From: an uncultured Fluviicola sp.
Lineage (GTDB): Bacteria; Bacteroidota; Bacteroidia; Flavobacteriales_D; Crocinitomicaceae
DNA: 64,000 nt
Direction of reading: 5' to 3'
Assembly: GCA_913009205.1 (NCBI GenBank)
Contig: CAJVYC010000003.1
Span: forward strand, 124,001 to 188,000
This document shows, piece after piece, positions 35,854 to 43,873 of the stretch (its first letter is position 1; every line of letters starts with the position of its first letter). The position numbers were made by a program, and so were the translations under genes. Under the pieces are notes generated by a model. The model made no database searches. It saw only the letters and a list, made by a program, of their open reading frames with translations, and was not told the DNA's origin.

Positions 35854-38070
35854 ATGAACTCTCAACTCTTTAGAGCACCCTTATTCGGGGCACTCATCCT
35901 CTGCACTATGTCCGCATTTGGACAAAATACGAAAACAATCATTCTTGATACTAAAGAGTTGACAGAAAGCGAATTAGTCGGGATTGGCGATGTTCAAATC
36001 AGGGCTACTGAAGCGAAAATCTATCGAATTGACATTCAATCACTGTACGAACAACTGGAAGGTATTGCGCATCGAGAAGTAGCTGAAAGCGGATTTACAG
36101 CAGATTTGAATTTTCCACACCCTGATGGGACAGTGCACACTTATCATGCAAAAGCAAACAATACGATGCACCCGGACTTAGCATCGCGCTATTCTTTGAT
36201 TCAATCTTTCGATGCGAATGGAGACAACGGCGAATTTGTGAAATGGGATATTACTCAACACGGATTCCACGCAATGATCATCCGCCCCGGAAAAGGAACG
36301 ATTTATATTGATCCGATCATTAAAGGAAATTCAGATTATTATATCGTGTATTTGAAAAAGAACTTCATCACCGATAAGAAAATGGAGTGCTCATTCACGA
36401 AGGAAGAAGATATCTTGAATTTTTCTAATCAAGGAGTTGAGGTTATTCAAAAAACGTTTGGCTCTTGTGAATTAAGAACATATAGAATGGCAATTGCTGC
36501 AACGGGAGAGTATACAATTTTCCATGGAGGTTCAGTAGCGGATGCATTGGCTGCTCAAGTAACAACAATGAACAGGGTGAACGGAATCTATGAAACAGAC
36601 ATGGCCATCACGATGACGCTCATTGCGAATAACGATCAACTGATCTATACCTCAACGGGAGGGGATCCTTATACAAATGGAAATGCTGGAGCAATGATTG
36701 GAGAAAATCAAGCGAATGTAAATTCAGTAATCGGATCTGCGAATTACGATATTGGACATGTTTTCGGAACAAACAGCGGTGGACTTGCAGGACTTGGCGT
36801 AGTTTGTAGCAACGGTAAAGCATCTGGAGTAACTGGAAGTTCTTCTCCAATTGGAGATTCATTCGATGTTGATTACGTTGCCCATGAAGTTGGTCACCAA
36901 TTTGGTGGGAATCACACCTTCAATAATTCATGTGGCGGGAATAGAAATAATTCAACTGCAATGGAGCCGGGCAGTGGTTCTTCAATTATGGCGTATGCCG
37001 GAATTTGTGCATCAAACGTTCAGAATAATAGCGATGATCATTTCCATGGAATTAGCTTGGAAGAAATTGGAGATGAAATTTTAAGTGGTGGTCATACATG
37101 TGAAACGATTACGCCATTGGTAAATATTGCTCCGACTGTAGTCTCTACAAATGGTGGAGCAACTATTCCCGGCGGGACGCCTTTCGCATTAACAGCTGTT
37201 GTGACAGATCCAGATGGTGATCCTCTTACATACAACTGGGAACAAATGGACAATGGAATTAGCACGCAACCACCAGTTGCTTCATCGAGTAATGGGCCGA
37301 ACTTTAGAAGTTATCCTTCGAGCTCAGAACCTACGAGATACTTTCCAAATCTTCAAGCTTTAAAGAATAACGGACCTTTTACATGGGAACGCCTTTCTGA
37401 TGTTTCTAGAACAATGAACTTTAGAGTGTCAGTTAGAGATAACTCACCCGGACCTGGTGGATGTAACGATCATGAAGATGTAACCGTTACTGTTGATGGA
37501 AACTCTGGACCATTCGTAGTTTTATACCCTTCAGTATTGGGTATTGTTTGGACAGGAGGAACGAATCAAACAGTTACTTGGGATGTTGCTGGAACTGACG
37601 GTTCTCCAGTGAATTGTTCGAATGTTGATATTTATCTTTCAACCAACAATGGAGTCACTTATCCTACATTATTAGCTGCAGGAGTTCCAAATGATGGGGC
37701 GGAAACAATTGTGGTTCCTAACTTGAACGCTATGGCTTGCAGAATCATGGTGATGAACGAAGGAAAAACGTTCTTCGATATTTCGGATAAGCGTTTTGAA
37801 ATCCAGTTTGGATTTGCTGGCTTGGAAGAAACAATTAATGAGTCGGTAGCAATTTATCCAAATCCAACTTCTGGAGATGTCATGATTTCATGGGAAGAAG
37901 ACGTTCAATTCATTGAAATCACAGATTCAAAAGGAAAATTGTTGAATAAAATTAACGTAGAAAACTTAAATGAAACTCTTGTGGATCTTTCAAGTTATAG
38001 TAACGGTGTATATTTCATACATGTTAATAGTACTGACGGGCATTCGGTGTATAACATTGTAAAAAATTAA
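35854..38070 (+). CDS. Secreted reprolysin-like (M12-type) metalloprotease with T9SS tail
   Basis: A 738-residue exported zinc protease. The signal peptide ends TMSAFGQ (about 23). A propeptide-like region (24-200) precedes the catalytic domain (about 205-410) with HEVGHQFGGNH starting at His344 and the Met-turn IMAYAGIC. A cadherin/PKD-like beta domain (about 420-550) with DPDGDPLTYNWEQ follows, and the C-terminus from VAIYPNPTSGD to IVKN is a T9SS type A tail. This is the same build as adhesin-like metalloproteases of Flavobacteriia. A degraded copy of its tail lies 73 bases downstream (38144-38425), before the shared terminator. Confidence 0.92.
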   Translation: MNSQLFRAPLFGALILCTMSAFGQNTKTIILDTKELTESELVGIGDVQIRATEAKIYRIDIQSLYEQLEGIAHREVAESGFTADLNFPHPDGTVHTYHAKANNTMHPDLASRYSLIQSFDANGDNGEFVKWDITQHGFHAMIIRPGKGTIYIDPIIKGNSDYYIVYLKKNFITDKKMECSFTKEEDILNFSNQGVEVIQKTFGSCELRTYRMAIAATGEYTIFHGGSVADALAAQVTTMNRVNGIYETDMAITMTLIANNDQLIYTSTGGDPYTNGNAGAMIGENQANVNSVIGSANYDIGHVFGTNSGGLAGLGVVCSNGKASGVTGSSSPIGDSFDVDYVAHEVGHQFGGNHTFNNSCGGNRNNSTAMEPGSGSSIMAYAGICASNVQNNSDDHFHGISLEEIGDEILSGGHTCETITPLVNIAPTVVSTNGGATIPGGTPFALTAVVTDPDGDPLTYNWEQMDNGISTQPPVASSSNGPNFRSYPSSSEPTRYFPNLQALKNNGPFTWERLSDVSRTMNFRVSVRDNSPGPGGCNDHEDVTVTVDGNSGPFVVLYPSVLGIVWTGGTNQTVTWDVAGTDGSPVNCSNVDIYLSTNNGVTYPTLLAAGVPNDGAETIVVPNLNAMACRIMVMNEGKTFFDISDKRFEIQFGFAGLEETINESVAIYPNPTSGDVMISWEEDVQFIEITDSKGKLLNKINVENLNETLVDLSSYSNGVYFIHVNSTDGHSVYNIVKN

Positions 38071-38143
38071 ACGAGCTTTAAAACAACCAACCAATCTAAA
38101 CTAAGACCTAGTATAAAACCAAAAGCTAAAATTATATACAGAA

Positions 38144-38425
38144 ATGTCTCCTTGTTATTCAGTTGGTCAAACGGGTATTAACGAGTCAACATCGAATAAC
38201 CTTCTTGTGTTTCCAAATCCAACTTCCGATAAAGTTTCAGTTACATGGGAGGGAAGTATCAGCTATATCGAAATTACAGATTTACGAAGGAGGCTATTAA
38301 ATCGAGTTGAAGTTTCTGATGTAAATGAAGTTTAGTTGGATGTAGCTACGTATAAATCAAACACTTATTTACTTCGTGTTGTTGGTGACAACGGCAGTAA
38401 AGTGATCGATCTGATCAAGCAATAA
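38144..38425 (+). pseudogene. Broken T9SS sorting tail, degraded relative of the preceding gene's end
   Basis: The frame reads MSPCYSVGQTGINEST, then LLVFPNPTSDKVSVTWEG and ISYIEITD to a TAG at 38333-38335, then continues in the same frame for 29 codons (LDVATYKSNTYLLRVVGD to DLIKQ) to TAA at 38423-38425. Read through, it is a complete T9SS type A tail very like the end of the metalloprotease upstream (both have FIEITD/YIEITD and LLN). Nothing but the tail is left, plus a possible trace of a signal peptide. The terminator at 38442-38490 follows. It looks like a tandem duplicate that lost its body and then took a stop mutation. Confidence 0.75.
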
Positions 38426-38441
38426 TTAGTTTAAAACTTAG

Positions 38442-38490
38442 AAGGCTGTTTGGTCTCGGTAAATCCGAGGTTGGGGCAGCCTTTCTTTTT
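38442..38490 (+). terminator. Terminator after the metalloprotease region
   Basis: AAGGCTG (38442-38448) pairs with CAGCCTT (38477-38483); an inner CTCGG/CCGAG stem lies between, and a T-rich run continues to 38490. Confidence 0.75.
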
Positions 38491-38534
38491 GCGTGATTAT
38501 CTGAACAAGACAAAGAGCCTTTGGGAATAAATAA

Positions 38535-38542
38535 TATCTTTG
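38535..38542 (+). promoter_or_regulatory. -7 box of gpsA
   Basis: TATCTTTG, a full match to TAnnTTTG, 16 bases before the ATG at 38559. No TTTG at N19. Confidence 0.45.
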
Positions 38543-38558
38543 TTATTCGACATTATTT

Positions 38559-39557
38559 ATGGAGAACGAGAAAAAAATAGCTGTAATTGGTGGTGGTAGC
38601 TGGGCTACAGCGTTGGTTAAAATATTATGCAATAATGTATCATCAGTAAATTGGTACATGCGTAATGAGGCGGCAGTAGATCACATCTTAAAGTTCCGTC
38701 ACAATCCAAAATACCTTCAATCTGTAGAGTTTGATCTTGACAAAATAAATGTCAGTACAGACTTACAAGAAACGATCAGAATTTCTGATATCGTTATTAT
38801 AGCTACGCCATCAGCTTTTTTAGTGAAATTATTTGAGGGGTTTTCCAATGAGTTAATTGAAGGAAAATCCGTTTTTTCAGCTGTAAAAGGAATTATTCCT
38901 GAATACAACGCAATTCCGGCAAGGTTCATTCATAAAACGTTTGGAACGCCCTATGATAACATTGGAATTATTTGTGGTCCGTGTCATGCGGAAGAAGTAG
39001 CTTTGGAGCGATTGTCGTATTTAACAATTGCAAGTCAAGAAGATGAGATTGCTGAAGAGATGGCAGAGCTTTTAAGCTGTCGCTATATTAAGACAACTGT
39101 ATCAGATGATTTGTTTGGAACGGAGATCTCAGCAGTACTTAAAAATGTATATTCAATCGCTTCTGGTATTTGTTCAGGACTTGGATATGGAGATAACTTT
39201 CAATCGGTGCTAATTTCAAATGCCATTCAAGAAATTGAAAACTTAATCGATGAAATGAGTCCAATTCACAGAGATGTTAAATCATCTGCATATTTGGGTG
39301 ATTTGTTGGTGACGGCTTATTCTAAGTTTTCTAGAAATAGAACGTTTGGATTTATGATCGGCAAAGGATACTCCGTTATGACTGCTCAGTTAGAAATGGA
39401 TATGATTGCTGAAGGGTATTATGCAACAAAAAGTGTAATGAAAATTGCAAGTAAATTTGATGTTGAAATGCCAATTGTAGAAGCAGTTAACAACGTTCTT
39501 TACGAAAAAATCTCACCGGTGATTGAGATGAGAATCTTAAGCGATCGATTGAGTTGA
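38559..39557 (+). CDS. gpsA: Glycerol-3-phosphate dehydrogenase [NAD(P)+]
   Basis: GpsA reduces dihydroxyacetone phosphate to sn-glycerol-3-phosphate, the backbone for phospholipids. The 332-residue protein has the dinucleotide motif IAVIGGGSWATALVKIL (8-24), a SAVKGI segment near 108, GIICGPCHAEEVA near 137-149, and the C-terminal half with EISAVLKNVYSIASGIC and the conserved SRNRTFG. Length fits the family. Its stop overlaps the TTG of a small downstream ORF (TTGA). Confidence 0.95.
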   Translation: MENEKKIAVIGGGSWATALVKILCNNVSSVNWYMRNEAAVDHILKFRHNPKYLQSVEFDLDKINVSTDLQETIRISDIVIIATPSAFLVKLFEGFSNELIEGKSVFSAVKGIIPEYNAIPARFIHKTFGTPYDNIGIICGPCHAEEVALERLSYLTIASQEDEIAEEMAELLSCRYIKTTVSDDLFGTEISAVLKNVYSIASGICSGLGYGDNFQSVLISNAIQEIENLIDEMSPIHRDVKSSAYLGDLLVTAYSKFSRNRTFGFMIGKGYSVMTAQLEMDMIAEGYYATKSVMKIASKFDVEMPIVEAVNNVLYEKISPVIEMRILSDRLS

Positions 39558-39691
39558 TTTACACGTTTTATTTATTCATTGCCATCTTCACATTATTTAT
39601 GTGGTTGCTGTCATGGCAAGTCAAGAAATCTAATTCTCCATCTCTCACGCTTCTGATGTTGATTCATTTTAACCTCAAAAGTTATAAATAA
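39554..39691 (+). CDS. Candidate small membrane protein coupled to gpsA
   Basis: A 45-residue frame starts at a TTG whose last two bases are part of the gpsA stop (TTGA) and ends with TAA at 39689-39691. It encodes a strong membrane helix (IYTFYLFIAIFTLFMWLLSW, 2-21), then QVKK, which sets a cytoplasmic C-side, then a second, shorter hydrophobic stretch (LTLLMLIHF). The overlap suggests re-initiation after gpsA. No family is recognised and there is no ATG except Met16, which would cut the helix. It could also be chance. Confidence 0.35.
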   Translation: MIYTFYLFIAIFTLFMWLLSWQVKKSNSPSLTLLMLIHFNLKSYK

Positions 39692-39743
39692 CACAAAAAG
39701 TTAATTATTATACATTCGTTACGTTCTTATTTCAAGAAATTGA

Positions 39744-39751
39744 TACATTTG
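39744..39751 (+). promoter_or_regulatory. -7 box of the aspartate kinase gene
   Basis: TACATTTG, a full match to TAnnTTTG, 47 bases before the ATG at 39799. No -33 TTTG at N19. Confidence 0.45.
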
Positions 39752-39798
39752 CACCCGAAAAAAGAATTATCTTTCAGCAACTTATTCAAAATTAGAGT

Positions 39799-41076
39799 AT
39801 GAAGGTCTTCAAATTTGGAGGAGCATCCGTTAAAGATGCAAATGCAGTTAAAAACGTCGCGAGTATTTTGTCTTTTTACAAAGATGAAAAATTGGGTGTC
39901 GTAATTTCCGCTATGGGAAAGACGACCAACGCTATGGAGAAGATTATTGATGCTTATTGGAATAAGTCAAAAGAGGAATTTACTTCCTTGATTGAAGAGC
40001 GAAGAAGGTTTCATATTGAAATAATAGACGAACTGTTCGCTGATTCATCACTTCATATTTACGAAGAAGTGAACGACGTTTTGGATGGCTTGTTGGAATA
40101 TTTTGACAGAGAAGCTTCTGGAAATTACGACTTTGAATACGATCAAATTGTAGGCTTAGGAGAAGTAATGTCAACAAAGATTGTTTCCGCATATTTAAGC
40201 TACAATGGAATGCAATCCAAATGGATGGATGCTCGAAAATTGATTTTTACTAACGATACATTTAGAGAAGCTGAATTGGACTGGGAGATAACCACAAAGA
40301 ACTTCAGAGCGAATTTTAAACCTGAATTTGAAACGGTTGATATTCTTGTGACCCAAGGATTCGTTGGATCAAATAACGGCGCGACAACAACTTTAGGAAG
40401 AGAAGGTTCTGATTTTACAGCTGGAATTATCGCTTATTGTTGTGATGCGGAAGACGTGACAATTTGGAAAGACGTTCCTGGAATGCTAAATGCCGATCCA
40501 AAATGGTTCGACAATACCGTGAAACTAAATCAAATTTCGTTTAGAGAGGCCATTGAGCTTTCCTATTATGGAGCATCTGTAATTCATCCCAAAACGATAA
40601 AACCGCTTCAAAATAAAGAGATTCCGTTGCACGTTAAATCATTCATCGATCCTCATGAAGACGGAACGGTCATCCAATCTTCAATGTCGAAGGATCACTT
40701 GGTGCCATCGTTTATTTTCAAAATGAATCAAATATTGTTTTCATTCACACCGAAAGATTTTTCATTTATAGTTGAGAAGAATTTAAGCGATATTTTTGAT
40801 CGTCTGTCAAAGGCCAATGCGAAGATTAACCTGATGCAGAATTCAGCCTTGAACTTCTCAATTCTATTGGACGAAGACAAAGTAAACACTGAAGAGATTT
40901 TGGATTTATTCGGAGACCATTACTACGTCAAATTCAATGAAGGATTAGAATTGGTAACGATTCGTCATTACGATCAAGCTACTTTGGATAGAGTAACGGT
41001 CGATAAAGACCTTGTTTTACAGCAAAAAACACGTGAAACGGCACGATTGATTGTGAAGCAGAGAATAGATATTTGA
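39799..41076 (+). CDS. Aspartate kinase (monofunctional)
   Basis: Aspartate kinase phosphorylates aspartate, the first step to lysine, threonine, methionine and diaminopimelate. The 425-residue protein opens with KFGGASVKDANAVKN, has VVISAMGKTTNAM near 33-46, TTLGREGSDFTAG near 198-210 and SYYGASVIHPKTIKP near 254-268. The C-terminal 125 residues would hold the ACT regulatory domains, but they are short and divergent, so feedback control is uncertain. There is no fused homoserine dehydrogenase. A promoter box lies at 39744-39751. Confidence 0.93.
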   Translation: MKVFKFGGASVKDANAVKNVASILSFYKDEKLGVVISAMGKTTNAMEKIIDAYWNKSKEEFTSLIEERRRFHIEIIDELFADSSLHIYEEVNDVLDGLLEYFDREASGNYDFEYDQIVGLGEVMSTKIVSAYLSYNGMQSKWMDARKLIFTNDTFREAELDWEITTKNFRANFKPEFETVDILVTQGFVGSNNGATTTLGREGSDFTAGIIAYCCDAEDVTIWKDVPGMLNADPKWFDNTVKLNQISFREAIELSYYGASVIHPKTIKPLQNKEIPLHVKSFIDPHEDGTVIQSSMSKDHLVPSFIFKMNQILFSFTPKDFSFIVEKNLSDIFDRLSKANAKINLMQNSALNFSILLDEDKVNTEEILDLFGDHYYVKFNEGLELVTIRHYDQATLDRVTVDKDLVLQQKTRETARLIVKQRIDI

Positions 41077-41321
41077 TCAGTCGCGAGCTCCTTTTTGAAC
41101 GTCCTTCGGACTTTTGGACAGTTCGTTCCTCACTGTTAGATCGGCTGCGCCTTTTTGATATTCCGCTATCTAAACACATTCGTCTAAATTTTAATATCAA
41201 ACAATCGCAGAGTATTCAATTCAAACTAAAGACGAATAGAAACATTTAAAGATCGAACGAATCAAACAACCGAAACTAAATATACCCTGTTCACGTTAGT
41301 GCAATAACTACTAACAAATCG
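41077..41321. other. Spacer between aspartate kinase and feoA
   Basis: No gene is visible. It holds a small GTCCTTCGGAC hairpin near 41102-41112 followed by TTTT, which may weakly end the kinase transcript, and the inverted repeat GTTAGT (41295-41300) / ACTAAC (41310-41315) just upstream of the feoA -7 box, a possible operator. Confidence 0.4.
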
Positions 41322-41329
41322 TATTTTTG
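41322..41329 (+). promoter_or_regulatory. -7 box of the feo operon
   Basis: TATTTTTG, a full match to TAnnTTTG, ends seven bases before the feoA ATG, so the leader is almost absent. The -33 region has no TTTG. An inverted repeat (GTTAGT-N9-ACTAAC, 41295-41315) covers the area just upstream. Confidence 0.5.
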
Positions 41330-41336
41330 TCGTTGA

Positions 41337-41570
41337 ATGAAAAGATCCCTTTCCGACATATCAAATGGCAAGCAAGTCCAAGTGGTGGATGTCTTGCAAT
41401 CAACATTGAAAGTTAAGTTGATGGAAATGGGAATGATCAAAGGTAAATTTCTTACCGTTTTGTATCGAGCTCCATTCGGCGATCCTATTGCGATTGATGT
41501 TGATGGATATGTACTGTCATTGAGACGGGACGAAGCGCAACTTGTAGAAGTTGAAGAATTTAATGCGTAG
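41337..41570 (+). CDS. feoA: Ferrous iron transport protein A
   Basis: FeoA is a small SH3-like cytoplasmic partner of the FeoB iron permease. The 77-residue protein fits the family in length and pattern: LSDISNGKQVQVVDV, KLMEMGMIKGKFLTVL (the family's L-x-x-(L/M)-G-(L/I)-x-x-G segment) and YRAPFGDPIAIDVDGYVLSLR. The stop TAG is immediately followed by the feoB ATG with no base between, so the two are made together. Confidence 0.94.
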   Translation: MKRSLSDISNGKQVQVVDVLQSTLKVKLMEMGMIKGKFLTVLYRAPFGDPIAIDVDGYVLSLRRDEAQLVEVEEFNA

Positions 41571-43505
41571 ATGAAAGTTGCATTAGTTGGAAATCCAAAC
41601 ACAGGTAAAAGCTCCATTTTTAATTTATTGACGGGGCTGAGACAACACGTAGGGAATTTCCCGGGAATCACAGTAGATAAAAAAATTGGAAAGTTACGCA
41701 TCGGTGAAGAAGATCACGAATTGGTTGATTTACCTGGGACTTATAGTATTTATCCAAGATCAAAAGACGAACAAGTTGTTTACGATAGCCTTTCGGATTC
41801 AACAGTAGAAAACTATCCAGATGCTGTTATTGTTGTTGTTGATGCCGCAAATTTAGAACGAAACCTGTTGCTTTTTTCTCAAGTTTACGATTTGGGAATC
41901 CCAACGATGATGGTTCTCAATATGACTGATCTTGCGAAGAAGCAGGGAAAGGTGTACCATATAGATAAAATCGAAGAACTCTATCCGGAAGCGTCAATTT
42001 TAGAAGCAAACGCGAGGGCAGGATTCGGTAAAAGTAGAATTAAAGAAGGCCTTGAAAATTTAAAGCCGCGAACTGTATCCAATACTAAACTTGCACCTTC
42101 AGATGATTTGAAGGCTCAAGAGCAGGAAACGGAATCGAGATTTAAAGCAATCCAAGAGAATTTAAGCAATTTAGAATCAAAGGAGAAGAAGACCAAAGAG
42201 ATGAGTTGGTGGGAAAAACTATTGGTGCATCCCATTATAGGCTACGTAATTTTCGCTGTAGTGTTGATTGTAATTTTTCAATTTATTTATGCGTTTGCCA
42301 GTATCCCAATGAATCTAATTGACGGTGCTTTCGCGAATTGGAGTTCATGGATGTCGGAAGTAATGCCCGCAGGCGTTTTCACAGACTTAGTCACACAAGG
42401 AATTATTCCTGGAATTGGAGGGGTGGTGATATTCATTCCACAAATAGCCTTATTATTCTTCTTCATTGCAATATTAGAAGAAACAGGATATCTCGCTCGG
42501 GTCGTGTTTATTATGGATCGTTTAATGCGCCCTCTTGGTCTTAACGGAAAAAGTGTTGTCCCATTAATGTCGAGCGTTGCATGTGCAATTCCAGGCGTTA
42601 TGGCCGCTAGAACTATATCAGATTGGAAAGAGCGATTGATAACGATTCTTGTTGCTCCGCTGATGAGCTGTAGTGCTCGAATTCCAGTTTATACGCTTTT
42701 AATCGCTATCGTAATTCCTGATGAAACCGTTTTCGGATTTATGAATGTTCAAGGGCTTGTACTTTTTGGATTGTATATGCTCGGAACCATCTTCGCTTTA
42801 ATTGTGGCCGTTGTTTTGAAATTCATAATCAGGTCGAAAGAACAAGGTTTTTTAATGCTTGAGTTGCCAGAGTACAAGTCGCCAAGATGGAAAAATGTTG
42901 GGTTAACGGTTTGGGAAAAAGTCCGAATTTTTGTTTGGGATGCCGGTAGAGTAATTCTTGCCATCTCCATTATTTTATGGGCCATGGCAAGTTATGGGCC
43001 GACAGAACAAAGAGAAAATGCCGTTCGTTACGCAAAAGAAGAAGCAACGGAATTGAATTTATCCATAGAGGAAACGAGTCAGTTGGTGGAAATGGCAAAA
43101 CTGGAGTCGTCTTACATTGGATATTTAGGAAAAGCAATTGAACCTATAATTGAACCGCTTGGCTATGATTGGAAAATCGGAATCTCTTTGATAACTTCAT
43201 TTGCAGCAAGAGAAGTTTTTGTTGGGTCAATGGCAACGATTTATGCAGTTGAAGATGACGGAGCGAATAATATGACCCTCGTTGAAAAAATGAAAGATCA
43301 AAAGCGTCGCGATGGAACTCCGGTTTACACACTTGCAGCAGGATCTAGTTTGATGGTGTTCTATGTGTTCGCAATGATGTGTATGGCAACATTAGCGGTT
43401 GTGAAAAGAGAAACAAAAAGTTGGAAGTGGCCACTGATCCAAGTTGGATATATGGGCGTATTGGCGTACCTTGGGGCTTGGATAACATTTATAATTCTAT
43501 CTTAA
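41571..43505 (+). CDS. feoB: Ferrous iron permease FeoB
   Basis: FeoB moves Fe(II) across the inner membrane. The 644-residue protein begins directly with its G-domain: G1 GNPNTGKS (7-14), switch I VGNFPGITVDKK, G3 DLPGTYS and G4 NMTD. The gate/core helices follow (about 225-640), with SSVACAIPGVMAARTI and the mirrored SLITSFAAREVFVGSMATIYA that hold the conserved cysteine and serine/threonine residues. At 644 residues it is shorter than the roughly 770 of E. coli; the G-domain-to-membrane linker is short. The stop overlaps the next ATG (TAATG). Confidence 0.96.
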   Translation: MKVALVGNPNTGKSSIFNLLTGLRQHVGNFPGITVDKKIGKLRIGEEDHELVDLPGTYSIYPRSKDEQVVYDSLSDSTVENYPDAVIVVVDAANLERNLLLFSQVYDLGIPTMMVLNMTDLAKKQGKVYHIDKIEELYPEASILEANARAGFGKSRIKEGLENLKPRTVSNTKLAPSDDLKAQEQETESRFKAIQENLSNLESKEKKTKEMSWWEKLLVHPIIGYVIFAVVLIVIFQFIYAFASIPMNLIDGAFANWSSWMSEVMPAGVFTDLVTQGIIPGIGGVVIFIPQIALLFFFIAILEETGYLARVVFIMDRLMRPLGLNGKSVVPLMSSVACAIPGVMAARTISDWKERLITILVAPLMSCSARIPVYTLLIAIVIPDETVFGFMNVQGLVLFGLYMLGTIFALIVAVVLKFIIRSKEQGFLMLELPEYKSPRWKNVGLTVWEKVRIFVWDAGRVILAISIILWAMASYGPTEQRENAVRYAKEEATELNLSIEETSQLVEMAKLESSYIGYLGKAIEPIIEPLGYDWKIGISLITSFAAREVFVGSMATIYAVEDDGANNMTLVEKMKDQKRRDGTPVYTLAAGSSLMVFYVFAMMCMATLAVVKRETKSWKWPLIQVGYMGVLAYLGAWITFIILS

Positions 43506-43639
43506 TGCAAACAGTTTTAGTCGTATTAATTTTAGTCGGCGCCCTTTTTTACATGGGCCGAGAGTTCTATAAACGCTTTTTTGCGAAAGAAGCGAATTGT
43601 GACGGCTGTGCATTCAATGAGAAGGTGGAGCAGAAGTAA
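43505..43639 (+). CDS. FeoB-associated Cys-rich small membrane protein
   Basis: A 44-residue protein whose ATG shares its A with the feoB stop (TAATG). One membrane helix (TVLVVLILVGALFYMGREFY) is followed by a basic patch and a CDGC motif. This matches the small FeoB-associated cysteine-rich proteins seen after feoB in many Bacteroidota. The paired cysteines could hold iron on the cytoplasmic side. Too short for many gene finders. Confidence 0.85.
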   Translation: MQTVLVVLILVGALFYMGREFYKRFFAKEANCDGCAFNEKVEQK

Positions 43640-43664
43640 TTCGCGGGTCACATTCAATAGGCAA

Positions 43665-43817
43665 CTACTGTTGTTGTTTTTCTAAGATTGTAATCAAGTC
43701 TCGAAGTGTACTCTGCGACATTTTTGTCACGCATCGAATTGACTTTTCCCCAGATTTAATTTCGACTAGTCTCAGGTTGTCCTCTTCATAACCAATGCCC
43801 ACTATTGAAAATTCCAT
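43665..43817 (-). CDS. Candidate small protein downstream of the sugar permease gene
   Basis: From the ATG at 43817 a 50-residue frame (MEFSIVGIGYEEDN to LITILEKQQQ) runs to TAG at 43667-43665. The composition is protein-like, with alternating strand residues and an amphipathic C-terminal helix. The open frame continues about 21 codons upstream of the ATG (with SIHIIGKFINTESQE) and reaches the end of the MFS gene, so the true start may be a rare codon there. It lies on the same strand, 57 bases after the MFS stop. Function unknown. Confidence 0.4.
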   Translation of the reverse strand: MEFSIVGIGYEEDNLRLVEIKSGEKSIRCVTKMSQSTLRDLITILEKQQQ

Positions 43818-43873
43818 TTCTTGACTTTCAGTGTTAATGAATTTTCCGATAATGTGAATTGACGCATTCGTTC

